The notes under the pieces are model-generated. The model was not told where the DNA came from. It saw only the letters and a list, made by a program, of their open reading frames with translations, and made no database searches. A DNA stretch of 19,096 nt from assembly GCA_020724685.1 (NCBI GenBank), contig DYGP01000003.1, positions 1 to 19,096 of the forward strand, read 5' to 3'. Every line of letters begins with the position of its first letter. Within the stretch, counting starts at the first letter, position 1. This DNA is from Candidatus Paceibacter sp. (lineage in GTDB: Bacteria > Patescibacteriota > Minisyncoccia > UBA6257 > GWB1-50-10). Position numbers and translations under genes: made by a program. This document shows positions 1-6,606 of the stretch, piece after piece.

Positions 1-543
1 GGCGCGCTCATTGAGCGCGTGATCGTCGCGATAAAGCTCGATAAGGCGCTTGCAAACCTCGGGTTCCAGGAATATTTCAACAGGGCGGGCATTTCGATGA
101 ACAGCGGAAAGTTCTTCGGGAAGATCGTGTATTGGTTCTTTGTCGTCGTGTTTCTTCTTGCGGCATCGGACATTCTCGGGTTCTACTCGCTTTCAACGTT
201 TTTGAAGGAGACCCTCCTTTATATTCCGAACGTAATCGTCGCGGTGCTTATCATGCTTGCGGCGGTGGTAGTTGCAAACCTTCTTAAGAAGGTTGTGCAC
301 GCTTCCGTGACGGGCGCGAAGCTCCATGCGGCGAAGTTTTTGGGTTCGCTCACATGGTGGGCGGTTGTCGTATTCGGATTTTTCGCCTCGCTCTCGCAGC
401 TTGGTGTCGCGGTTGTCATCATCAATGCGCTCGTGACGGGATTTGTCGCAATGCTCGCCATCGCAGGCGGTATCGCCTTCGGTCTCGGCGGGAAAGAATA
501 TGCGTCGCATCTCATCTCGAAATTGAGAGACCACGTCGAGTAG
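1..543 (+). CDS. Partial membrane protein with conserved TM-helix repeats (C-terminal part)
   Basis: The reading frame is open at the left edge, so the true start lies outside the window; 180 residues are visible. An internal GTG at 19 is in frame but nothing marks it as a start. Three strongly hydrophobic segments are seen, at about residues 40-57 (YWFFVVVFLLAASDILGF), 71-92 and 116-165, the last one long and probably two passes. The phrase NSGKF followed by YIPNVIVAVLIMLAAVVVAN resembles the conserved TM-helix-repeat family (small relatives of mechanosensitive channel pore helices), which is common in Patescibacteria. A channel or membrane-tension role is a family-level inference. The C-terminus is a short charged tail ending in HVE. 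The gene is followed directly by a strong terminator and is therefore the last of its transcription unit. Confidence 0.72.
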   Translation, partial: GALIERVIVAIKLDKALANLGFQEYFNRAGISMNSGKFFGKIVYWFFVVVFLLAASDILGFYSLSTFLKETLLYIPNVIVAVLIMLAAVVVANLLKKVVHASVTGAKLHAAKFLGSLTWWAVVVFGFFASLSQLGVAVVIINALVTGFVAMLAIAGGIAFGLGGKEYASHLISKLRDHVE

Positions 544-555
544 TCGGTTTCACGC

Positions 556-588
556 AAAAAACCTCCCCCGGTTAGGGGGAGGTTTTTT
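556..588 (+). terminator. Rho-independent terminator after the TM-helix protein
   Basis: A perfect 14-bp stem (556-569 with 575-588) closes a 5-nt loop. The core is CCTCCCCC/GGGGGAGG flanked by A6 and T6, so it could work on both strands, although no minus-strand gene ends here. Confidence 0.93.
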
Positions 589-629
589 CGTGGAAACCGC
601 CGGATACGCGCAATGATTTGGAAAGGGCG

Positions 630-663
630 CGGGGTTGATTTTATTTTTTGCGGATGATACCGT
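630..663 (+). promoter_or_regulatory. Promoter of the L21 gene
   Basis: A -35 box TTGATT (635-640), preceded by CGGGG, lies 17 nt from an extended -10 of form TGnTAnnnT (655-663, TGATACCGT). Predicted transcription start is near 670, about 15 nt before ATG 685. The -35 TTG is also the first in-frame start-like codon of the downstream open frame, so a start at 635 is unlikely. Confidence 0.7.
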
Positions 664-688
664 AGAGAAGATTTACACAAGACTATGT

Positions 689-970
689 TTGCAATATAAA
701 GTATCGGAAGGAGACGTCGTTTCCGTCGAGAAGCTTGCGCCGTCGGCTGACGGGAAAGTTTCTTTCGATAAAGTGCTCCTGAAGGACGATGGGAAAGAGA
801 CCGTTATCGGAACGCCGTACGTGAAAGGATCCGTTGTCTCCGCGATCGTGGCAAAAGAGGGAAGAGGGAAAAAGAAGATCGTTTTCCGTTTTCATCCGAA
901 AACAAGATATCGAAAGACGAAAGGGCATCGCCAGGCATATACTGCGGTTTCCATATCGAAAATATCGTAG
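689..970 (+). CDS. rplU: Ribosomal protein bL21 with disrupted N-terminus
   Basis: From QYKVSEGD to the end this is plain bL21 of the large ribosomal subunit: FDKVLL, IGTPYVKG, the basic FRFHPKTRYRKTKGHRQ block and the ending YTAVSISKI. The usual first residues, M-F-A-I-I-x-T-G-G-K, are missing from this frame. At 685 the other frame reads ATG TTT GCA ATA TAA, exactly the expected MFAI followed by a stop, and QYKV resumes in a different frame right after it. This fits a deletion of about 23 nt between short GCAAT(A) repeats. As written, the protein could start only at a non-ATG codon such as TTG 689 (MQYKV, 93 aa) or TTG 635, which is inside the promoter. Its usual partner gene for L27 does not follow; a terminator does. 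The family is certain; the start and intactness are not. Confidence 0.85.
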   Translation: MQYKVSEGDVVSVEKLAPSADGKVSFDKVLLKDDGKETVIGTPYVKGSVVSAIVAKEGRGKKKIVFRFHPKTRYRKTKGHRQAYTAVSISKIS

Positions 971-1010
971 AAAAAAAGAGGGATACGAAGCGACAACCCC
1001 TCTTTTTTTT
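971..1010 (+). terminator. Rho-independent terminator after L21
   Basis: A7GAGGG (971-982) pairs perfectly with CCCTCT7 (998-1009) around a 15-nt loop, followed by the T run to 1010. It begins immediately after the L21 stop codon. Confidence 0.88.
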
Positions 1011-1018
1011 GCTATGAT
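990..1018 (+). promoter_or_regulatory. Promoter of the minor-pilin-like gene, nested in the terminator
   Basis: An extended -10, TGCTATGAT (1010-1018), lies 17 nt after GCGACA (990-995), a partial match to TTGACA. The -35 lies at the end of the loop of the L21 terminator and the spacer is the terminator 3' arm. Predicted start is near 1025, only about 4 nt before ATG 1029. Confidence 0.62.
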
Positions 1019-1028
1019 ATCATCGTGT

Positions 1029-1481
1029 ATGTCCGTGAACCGAAGCAAAAAGAATCGCCGCGGCCAGATGACCCTCCCGTTCATCCTTCTTGTCGGGGGA
1101 ATCATCGTGGAAATAGCGATTGCGGGATCTTTTGTGGCGTATTTTCTGAGCACTTCCGGATACGGAGAACGGCTTTCGATTCGCGCGACCGCCGCGGCAA
1201 ACTCGGGGATCCGCGACGCGATGGTGCGCGTTGCCCAGAATAAGGAGTTTACCGAACAGGCGTGCGGCGATCCTTACGCATATTCGTTTCCGGTCGGCGA
1301 GGATTCCGTGGCGGTTGACGTATGTCGCACTTCCGATTTCGGGGATTCGAAATATACCTACACCGTCGAGAGCCTCGGATATGCGGGGTCGAGACAAAAA
1401 AAACTCGTCGCGCGCATTCTGGTTGATAAAATAACAGGACACACGCAATTGGAATCGGTCTCGGAGGAGGCGATTGAATAA
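1029..1481 (+). CDS. Minor pilin / PilX-like type IV pilus protein (putative)
   Basis: The predicted protein has 150 residues. I chose ATG 1029 because an extended -10 box ends at 1018; an in-frame frame extends further upstream through L21 but is incompatible with the promoter and terminator there. A short basic N-terminus (SKKNRRG) precedes one long hydrophobic helix (about residues 16-40, LPFILLVGGIIVEIAIAG). It continues into ATAAANSGIRDAMVRVAQN, which looks like the amphipathic helix of PilX/PulK-type minor pilins. The usual Glu at position 5 after the prepilin cleavage Gly is not evident (RG-QMTLP). Two cysteines (in EQACGD and DVCRTS) could form a disulfide outside the cell. It overlaps the PilM-PilN gene by 8 nt, which supports a pilus-assembly role. 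The assignment rests on layout and context. Confidence 0.6.
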   Translation: MSVNRSKKNRRGQMTLPFILLVGGIIVEIAIAGSFVAYFLSTSGYGERLSIRATAAANSGIRDAMVRVAQNKEFTEQACGDPYAYSFPVGEDSVAVDVCRTSDFGDSKYTYTVESLGYAGSRQKKLVARILVDKITGHTQLESVSEEAIE

Positions 1482-3021
1482 TTTCCCCGTTGCAGATATG
1501 AAAAACAAAATCCTTTCCATATTCGGAAAAGGCATGCGTTTTTTCGAACGCCTGAGTTCTCGCCCGAATGTCGGCGGAGTTTATGTGAGCAGTCTCGGCG
1601 TTCAGTACGTGAGCGCTTCAGGCGGTGCACCGAAAATGTTTTCCCTCAGATTCCCCCCCGGGGTCGTCCGGAACGGCCGCATCGAGGACGCGGAACAGTT
1701 CAAAAACGTTCTCACGTCGCTTCATGAGGCGATCGTTCCCGGAAAGTCTTCCGAGATCGTGCAGAGCGTTGTCGTGCTTCCGAGCTTCCTTGTGTATACC
1801 CAGAGTTTTTCCGTCCCGAATGTCGGAGAAGACAAACTTCAGGAATCCGCGTCTCTGAATCTTCAGACGATATCTCCGCTTCCCGCACAGACTTCCCGTA
1901 TGAGTTGGCAGATGCTCGAGGAGCTGTCCGATCGATACGATCTTCTTGGGGCCTTCGTCGAGTCGGACGTCGTCGACGCGTATGAATCGGCGTTCATCGA
2001 GGCGAATTTCCGCCCTCTTGCTTTCGAGTTTCCCTCCCTTTCCGTTTCAAGGCTTCTTGAAAAATCGGGAGGGATAAAAGAAAAAAACGAACTCCTTCTC
2101 CAGATTTCGAGTGACGGCGTCAATCTTTCGATCGTGAGAAAGAACAAGGTCTATTTCGATTATTTCAGGTCGTGGGCGTCCGTGAAGGGTGAGGGTGACC
2201 AGATATCAAAAGAGCAATTCGACCAGGTCGTCGTCGACGAGGTCCGCAAAGTCATGAATTTTTCGATGGGAAAATTCAAAGAGAAAGTCGACTCCCTTCT
2301 CCTCGTCGCTCCCGGATTCGAAGACGGAGTGAGGGAGGTGATCCGCAAAAACTTTGAAATCCCCGTTGAGACGCTCGCTTTGTCATTCGAAGGAATGTCC
2401 CCGATCTGGTATGTGCCCCTCGGTGCGGGGATGAGAGACATGTTCAATCTCGGCGAACGCGACGAATACATAAATCTCGGGAAAGAAACCTCGGAAGACC
2501 TCTTTTTTGAAGAACATCTGATCGGATTCGTCCGTCTTTGGAGGAATGCGCTCGGTATCATTCTCGGCTTTTTCTTTATTGTCTTTCTCTCCGCGTTCGT
2601 ATTCCTCTCTTCTCAGGAAAGATCGCTTGAGGGGAGCATTATCGTTTCGAAATCCCAAATCAACACCGAAGACGTTTCGGACCTTTCCGAAAGAGCGGAA
2701 CGCTTCAACGCGATTGTGGGAGCGCTTGGGGAAAGCTCCAATAATGCGAAGGAGTGGAAAGAACTTCTCGAAAACATCCGTTCGATCGCCGGAGATGAAC
2801 GTGTTTTTGTCGAACGGATCGACGTTGGATCACTTTCCTCTTCGATAAACGTGCTCGCGGTGGCTCCGAACAACGGTTCTGTGATCGGATTCAAAGACGC
2901 CCTCATCGGCTCGGGGCTTTTTGACACCGTCTCGGTTCCCCTTTTGAGCATAAAAGAACTTGAAGACGGTTCCGTCGGTTTTTCCGTCAACCTTACGTTA
3001 GAAAATCAGTCGGAGCGATAA
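1474..3021 (+). CDS. PilM-PilN fusion, type IV pilus assembly inner-membrane platform
   Basis: The N-terminal ~345 residues resemble PilM, the actin-like protein of the pilus inner-membrane complex: a VGGVYVSSLGVQYV start, a central ELLLQISSDGVNLSIV strand pair and LLLVAPGFEDGVREVI near the end. The glycine/aspartate phosphate loops are eroded: the DIGSS-type motif is now SSLG, and the second DIG is ISSDG. A membrane helix at about residues 358-378 (ALGIILGFFFIVFLSAFVFL) is followed by a coiled-coil stretch and a small mixed domain, the layout of PilN. In most bacteria PilM and PilN are separate proteins whose contact anchors PilM; here they are one chain. TTG 1474 has GGAGGAGG just 3 nt upstream; ATG 1498 (507 aa) is the alternative start. 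It follows the minor-pilin-like gene with 8 nt overlap. It is convergent with pth, 24 nt away, and I see no clear terminator. Confidence 0.75.
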   Translation: MNNFPVADMKNKILSIFGKGMRFFERLSSRPNVGGVYVSSLGVQYVSASGGAPKMFSLRFPPGVVRNGRIEDAEQFKNVLTSLHEAIVPGKSSEIVQSVVVLPSFLVYTQSFSVPNVGEDKLQESASLNLQTISPLPAQTSRMSWQMLEELSDRYDLLGAFVESDVVDAYESAFIEANFRPLAFEFPSLSVSRLLEKSGGIKEKNELLLQISSDGVNLSIVRKNKVYFDYFRSWASVKGEGDQISKEQFDQVVVDEVRKVMNFSMGKFKEKVDSLLLVAPGFEDGVREVIRKNFEIPVETLALSFEGMSPIWYVPLGAGMRDMFNLGERDEYINLGKETSEDLFFEEHLIGFVRLWRNALGIILGFFFIVFLSAFVFLSSQERSLEGSIIVSKSQINTEDVSDLSERAERFNAIVGALGESSNNAKEWKELLENIRSIAGDERVFVERIDVGSLSSSINVLAVAPNNGSVIGFKDALIGSGLFDTVSVPLLSIKELEDGSVGFSVNLTLENQSER

Positions 3022-3045
3022 GGATCTCCGATAGGAGCTTTCGTT

Positions 3046-3609
3046 TCAATTTTCGCTTTCCGCGGGAAAAAATTCTTTTTCCGCAATCGTTTCAAACGTT
3101 TTCCGGAGGGTTTCCGTTTCTTCCGGAGTTTCCCGCGCAAGTACGAACGACTCCGCTTTCTCCTTTTTCCCGTTTCTTAGTCTTCCGATCCCGATACGAA
3201 CCCTCCAAAAGGAACGCGTTCCGAGGTGTGTCATGACGGAGAGCGCTCCCTTGTGGCCGGCGGCACCCCTCTCTTTCGCGATTTTGTAGGATCCGAGCCT
3301 GATGTCCGAATCGTCATGCGCGACAAGGATCCTTTTGGGATTTTCCTTGAAAAACGAGATTGCCCGGGAAACCATGATTCCGGATTCATTCATGAAAACA
3401 AGCGGGAGAACGAGAATTTTTCCGTCGCTCTGCGCATATGTAAAGATTCCGGAAGAGTGTTTTTTCCATTTTCCTCCGGGAATGAAGTCATTCTTGAGGA
3501 ATGATATCAGTTGGGAGCCTGCGTTGTGGAACGTGTCCGCATACTCGCGCCCAGGATTTCCCAGTCCGAAAATGACACGGATTGTTTTGAAGTTGAATTT
3601 TTCGCTCAT
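3046..3609 (-). CDS. pth: Peptidyl-tRNA hydrolase
   Basis: The enzyme cleaves peptidyl-tRNA released from stalled ribosomes, recycling tRNA in the cytoplasm. The 187-residue length is normal. Motifs run in family order: FGLGNPGREYADTFHNAG with catalytic His28, FMNESG with Asn74, AHDDSDI with Asp100, and GHKG followed by LGTRSFWRVRIGIGR. Two usually conserved positions differ: the Arg in TRHN is Phe27, and the Asn of GHNG is Lys120. The C-terminal lid helix seems present. The gene is on the opposite strand to its neighbours, sharing a 44-nt divergent promoter region with lepB. Its extended -10 predicts a transcript starting about 4 nt before the ATG. Catalytic residues are intact, so activity is likely. 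Confidence 0.92.
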   Translation of the reverse strand: MSEKFNFKTIRVIFGLGNPGREYADTFHNAGSQLISFLKNDFIPGGKWKKHSSGIFTYAQSDGKILVLPLVFMNESGIMVSRAISFFKENPKRILVAHDDSDIRLGSYKIAKERGAAGHKGALSVMTHLGTRSFWRVRIGIGRLRNGKKEKAESFVLARETPEETETLRKTFETIAEKEFFPAESEN

Positions 3610-3619
3610 ATTCCATACA

Positions 3620-3632
3620 ATTATCGCATAAT
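3620..3632. promoter_or_regulatory. Overlapping divergent promoters of pth and lepB
   Basis: On the minus strand an extended -10, TGCGATAAT (3628 to 3620), predicts a start near 3613, 4 nt before the pth ATG. On the plus strand CATAAT (3627-3632) predicts a start near 3639, 15 nt before lepB. The two boxes overlap, so the promoters may compete. No good -35 is seen for either. Confidence 0.5.
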
Positions 3633-3653
3633 CATTTTTACCCCGCCATTTTT

Positions 3654-4202
3654 ATGAGAAAAGCGTTGTGGTCCTTGTTCGAAATCTTTGAAACGGTAAT
3701 CGTCGCGATCGTTGCCGTGACGCTTGTGCGCGCTTTCGTTGTCCAGCCGTTCGTCGTGAGCGGAGCGAGCATGGAGCCGACGTTTTTCAATGGAAATTAC
3801 CTTCTCGTGGACGAACTCACGTATATGTTCAGGGAACCCGAACGGGGGGAAGTGATCGTTTTTCGCTATCCCGGGGATCCGAAGTCTTTCTATATAAAGC
3901 GGATCATAGGGCTTCCCGGCGAGCGTATCGTGGTGGAGAAGGGAAGCGTTTCGGCATATCGCGGGGAGGAGGAGATAGAACTCGAAGAATCGTATCTCGG
4001 GGGCCGGGTCACGCAGGGATCGTTCGAGGTCGTGCTCGGAGAGGAGGAATTTTTCGTCATGGGGGACAACAGGAATTTCAGTTTTGATTCGAGAAACTGG
4101 GGTCCTCTGAACCGCGACGATGTTATCGGCGTCGTGCGGGTCCGCTTGTGGCCCATCAACGAGGTACAGGCATTTTCCGCGCCCGCATACGGCACGAGAT
4201 AA
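3654..4202 (+). CDS. lepB: Signal peptidase I
   Basis: A membrane-bound serine protease that removes signal peptides from exported proteins after Sec translocation. A single N-terminal membrane helix spans about residues 9-30. Box B, SGASMEPT, carries the nucleophile Ser39. YIKRIIGLPGE carries the general base Lys82, and box E is MGDNRNFSFDSRNWG. The 182-residue length is that of the compact Gram-positive-type enzyme with one membrane anchor. No Shine-Dalgarno sequence precedes ATG 3654. It starts a co-directional block, and the next gene begins 13 nt after its stop. SecD and SecF lie elsewhere in the window. Confidence 0.95.
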   Translation: MRKALWSLFEIFETVIVAIVAVTLVRAFVVQPFVVSGASMEPTFFNGNYLLVDELTYMFREPERGEVIVFRYPGDPKSFYIKRIIGLPGERIVVEKGSVSAYRGEEEIELEESYLGGRVTQGSFEVVLGEEEFFVMGDNRNFSFDSRNWGPLNRDDVIGVVRVRLWPINEVQAFSAPAYGTR

Positions 4203-4215
4203 CCCTTCCGTTCTT

Positions 4216-5511
4216 ATGGCAAAAAACAAGGAAAAAAAACAGCAGAAGCAAAAAACCGACACCGCCCCTTCGCGCGGATTTTCGGATGTGTTGCCGAGGG
4301 ACTCCGCCGTCTGGAAGGAAATGTGGAGGGCGGGAAATTCCGTCGCCGAGCTTCACGGATGCCACGCCATTGAAACCCCGGCGCTCGAATCCGTGTCGAT
4401 CTTCGAGAAAATCTTCGGGAAAGACCGCCGCGCCGCCGAAAAGTCATGGTATGTTTTCAAGTTACCGGGGTCGAGGGAAAAATTCGCCCTCCGTCCGACG
4501 GGACTTTTTCCTCTTGTGAGGAGTTACATTCAGCACCATCTCGGATATTTTGCGTCTCCTCTCAAGGTTTTTTTCAGAGGATCCGCGTTTTCGAGAGAGG
4601 ATGATTTCGGGATATGTCCCTCAGGAGAGTTCCGCGAACTTGGGTTTTCGATTCTCGGAGACAACGATCCCGTGTACGACATTGAGACGGTTCAGTCGGC
4701 ATTCAGTTTTTTGAAGGCCGTCAAAATACGGAAGTCCGTCCTGAAAATCAACACGAACGGATGCAGGGCGTGCAAGGCGGGATATCGCGACAAGTTGCGA
4801 TCGTTCTGCGCGAAGGAGCGTCCGAATATGTGCAAAAAATGCGCAAAAGCCCAGAACCCGTATCTCTTCCTTTCCTGCGGAGACGAAAAGTGCGCCACAC
4901 TCAGACAGGAGGCGCCCCTCATACTCAATCACCTGTGCCAAAACTGCAACAATCATTTCAAAACGATCCTCGAGCTTCTCGAAGAGGAGGGGATTGTGTA
5001 TGAACTCGATCCCAATCTCGTTCGCGACGGAGATGCGTGGAATCGGTTTGTCTTTTCAGTCCACTCGCAACAAGGGACCCTCCTTGCGCTCGGCGGGAGA
5101 TTCGATTACGTTTCAGAAGCGCTTTTCGGTCGTCAGGTTCCGGCGGTCGGGAACGTTATTTTCCTTGACCGCGTTGCTGATTGCATGAAGGCATCGGCTT
5201 CCGGCGAACGAAAAGAAAAACCAAAAGTTTTTTTCGTGGCGATAGGGGACCACGCGAAGAAGGCGAGCGTAAGGCTCATCAATCTTCTGAGAGAAGGAGG
5301 CGTTATCGCCGTCGAAGCTCTCGGGAAAAAATCCCTGAAGATGCAACTTAAAACCGCGGAACGGATGAAAGTTCCGTTTGCCCTGCTTCTCGGACAGAAA
5401 GAGGCGTTTGAGGGAACGGTGATTATCCGGGATACGAGAACGGGAGCGCAGGAGACGGTTGTTGCGGATCGCATGGTAGAAGTGGTAAAAAAGAAACTGA
5501 AAGAAGAGTGA
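4216..5511 (+). CDS. Histidyl-tRNA synthetase-like class II protein (divergent)
   Basis: The product has 431 residues from ATG 4216, the first start after the lepB stop; the frame runs further upstream only inside lepB. A basic N-terminal tail (KNKEKKQQKQK) precedes a class II synthetase fold: FSDVLPRDSAVWK, ETPALESVSIFEKIFG and FALRPTGLFPLVRSYI match the HisS N-terminal core. An insertion holds four cysteine pairs (C183/C186, C206/C209, C221/C226, C241/C244) as in the cysteine-rich insert of many bacterial HisS proteins, probably binding zinc. LALGGRFDYV matches the GGGRYD signature, and the last ~100 residues look like an anticodon-binding domain. Motif 2 and the histidine-binding motif are altered: FRYERP is AFSRED, and LVRGLDYY is LVRDGDAW. 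It could be an unusual HisS or a HisZ-like paralogue without charging activity. Confidence 0.72.
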   Translation: MAKNKEKKQQKQKTDTAPSRGFSDVLPRDSAVWKEMWRAGNSVAELHGCHAIETPALESVSIFEKIFGKDRRAAEKSWYVFKLPGSREKFALRPTGLFPLVRSYIQHHLGYFASPLKVFFRGSAFSREDDFGICPSGEFRELGFSILGDNDPVYDIETVQSAFSFLKAVKIRKSVLKINTNGCRACKAGYRDKLRSFCAKERPNMCKKCAKAQNPYLFLSCGDEKCATLRQEAPLILNHLCQNCNNHFKTILELLEEEGIVYELDPNLVRDGDAWNRFVFSVHSQQGTLLALGGRFDYVSEALFGRQVPAVGNVIFLDRVADCMKASASGERKEKPKVFFVAIGDHAKKASVRLINLLREGGVIAVEALGKKSLKMQLKTAERMKVPFALLLGQKEAFEGTVIIRDTRTGAQETVVADRMVEVVKKKLKEE

Positions 5512-5513
5512 AT

Positions 5514-5915
5514 ATGGAGTGCATCTTCTGCAAGATAGCGAAGAAGGAGATCCCCGCGCATGTCGTATATGAAGACGGGGAGGTGATCGGAATCCTGGAT
5601 ATCCATCCGAGGACTCCGGGGCACACGGTTGTCATCCCGAAAGAGCACGTATTTTCCGTAAGCGAGGCTTCCCCCGAAACGGTCGCGGCGGTGTTCGGAG
5701 GGGTTCGGACGGTTGTGTCTCTTCTGGACAAGAAACTGAATCCCGCCGGTTTCACTGTAGGAATCAATCATGGCGAAGTTGCGGGACAGGAAATTCCCCA
5801 CCTTCACGTCCATGTGATGCCGCGATGGAAGGATGACGGGGGAGGATGCATTCAAAGCATAGTGAACAATCAAAAAGAATCGGTCGATGAAATAAAGAAA
5901 AAAATATCTTCATAA
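5514..5915 (+). CDS. HIT family nucleotide hydrolase/transferase
   Basis: The protein has 133 residues from ATG 5514; a GTG six bases earlier is in frame but overlaps the upstream stop. It opens with MECIFCKIAKKEIPAHVVYED, the classical start of the HINT/Hit subfamily. The catalytic histidine triad is PHLHVHVMPR with His96, His98 and His100; the middle Cys pair (C3, C6) resembles the zinc-binding cysteines of HINT proteins. HIT proteins of this group hydrolyse nucleoside phosphoramidates and aminoacyl-AMPs, a plausible clean-up role beside a synthetase-like gene, though the exact substrate cannot be read from sequence. It is tightly coupled to the upstream gene (2 nt from its stop) and followed by rpsU after 3 nt. 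Confidence 0.92.
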   Translation: MECIFCKIAKKEIPAHVVYEDGEVIGILDIHPRTPGHTVVIPKEHVFSVSEASPETVAAVFGGVRTVVSLLDKKLNPAGFTVGINHGEVAGQEIPHLHVHVMPRWKDDGGGCIQSIVNNQKESVDEIKKKISS

Positions 5916-5918
5916 ATC

Positions 5919-6155
5919 ATGATAGAGTCAAAAAAGAAAGAAGGGGAAAGCGTGAATTCTCTCCTTTTTCGTTTCAATAAGAGGGTGAAGCACAGCGGGG
6001 TGATGAAGGAAATGAAGAAACGCCGCTTCAAGAGCCGCACAGTGAACAAGAACAAGCGCCGTAGCACGGCCCTCTACAAGGTCTCGAAAAAAGAAGAATT
6101 GAAGCAAGCGCGGAAATATGGAAACAGCACAGTCTCTCGCAGAAAGAATTCATAA
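5919..6155 (+). CDS. rpsU: Ribosomal protein bS21
   Basis: A very basic 78-residue protein. The core SVNSLLFRFNKRVKHSGVMKE followed by KKRRFKS matches bS21 of the small subunit, which helps place the 3' end of 16S rRNA for initiation. A lysine- and arginine-rich tail follows (NKNKRRSTALYKVSKKEE). No Shine-Dalgarno sequence precedes ATG 5919. The last 38 nt overlap the start of yqeY in another frame, and the tail GNSTVSRRKNS is encoded by this overlap, so it is probably not under strong constraint. The gene pair rpsU-yqeY is widely conserved in bacteria, which supports both calls. Confidence 0.9.
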   Translation: MIESKKKEGESVNSLLFRFNKRVKHSGVMKEMKKRRFKSRTVNKNKRRSTALYKVSKKEELKQARKYGNSTVSRRKNS

Positions 6156-6606
6156 CGAATACGAAAAATATTTTCGGGAGAAAAAGGCATTCGAGGTATC
6201 CGTATTGAGGATGCTTCTTGCTGCGCTCCAAACGAAACAGATAGAGAGACGGGGAAAGGGAATTGATGCGCCGCTCTCCGACGACGACGTTCTCGACGTT
6301 ATCGCCCGGGAGGTGAAGAAGAGAAAGGAATCATCCCGTGCGTTTCTTGACGGAGGACGCGGGGATCTCTCGGAAAAAGAGGATGCCGAGCGGGCGATAC
6401 TCGAAAAATATCTCCCTCCAAGGGCTTCCGGAGAGGAGATCGCGGATGCGGTCGAGAGGGCATGCGTCGCGGTGAAACCCGAAACCGCGAAAGACTTCGG
6501 AAAAGTCATGGGAGAAGCGATGAAAACGCTCAAGGGGAGGGCGGAATCCGAGTCGGTGGCCGCGGCGGTGAAGGAGAGGCTTTCCCGCCTGCAGGAAAAC
6601 GCATGA
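6118..6606 (+). CDS. yqeY: YqeY/GatB-like domain protein
   Basis: The protein has 162 residues and begins METAQSLAERIHNEYEKYFR, then SVLRMLLAALQTKQIERRGKG, which is the hallmark of YqeY. Further family features are VIAREVKKRKES, the acidic AERAILEKYLPP turn and the C-terminal DFGKVMGEAMKTLKGRA block. YqeY is related to the tRNA-binding tail domain of GatB, the amidotransferase subunit that makes Gln-tRNA and Asn-tRNA, but it stands alone and its exact role is unknown. ATG 6118 lies 38 nt inside rpsU; the next ATG would remove the first helix, so the overlap appears real. The stop overlaps the ybeY start as ATGA. Confidence 0.92.
   Translation: METAQSLAERIHNEYEKYFREKKAFEVSVLRMLLAALQTKQIERRGKGIDAPLSDDDVLDVIAREVKKRKESSRAFLDGGRGDLSEKEDAERAILEKYLPPRASGEEIADAVERACVAVKPETAKDFGKVMGEAMKTLKGRAESESVAAAVKERLSRLQENA

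Noticed and set aside
3..19. Near-perfect inverted repeat at the left edge
   Set aside because: CGCGCTCA/TGAGCGCG has a one-base centre and lies inside coding sequence (ALIERV); a GC-rich coincidence is likely.
635..688. TTG 635 as the start of L21
   Set aside because: This TTG is the -35 box of a good promoter, and the residues it would add (FFADDTVEKIYTRLC) do not resemble any L21 N-terminus.
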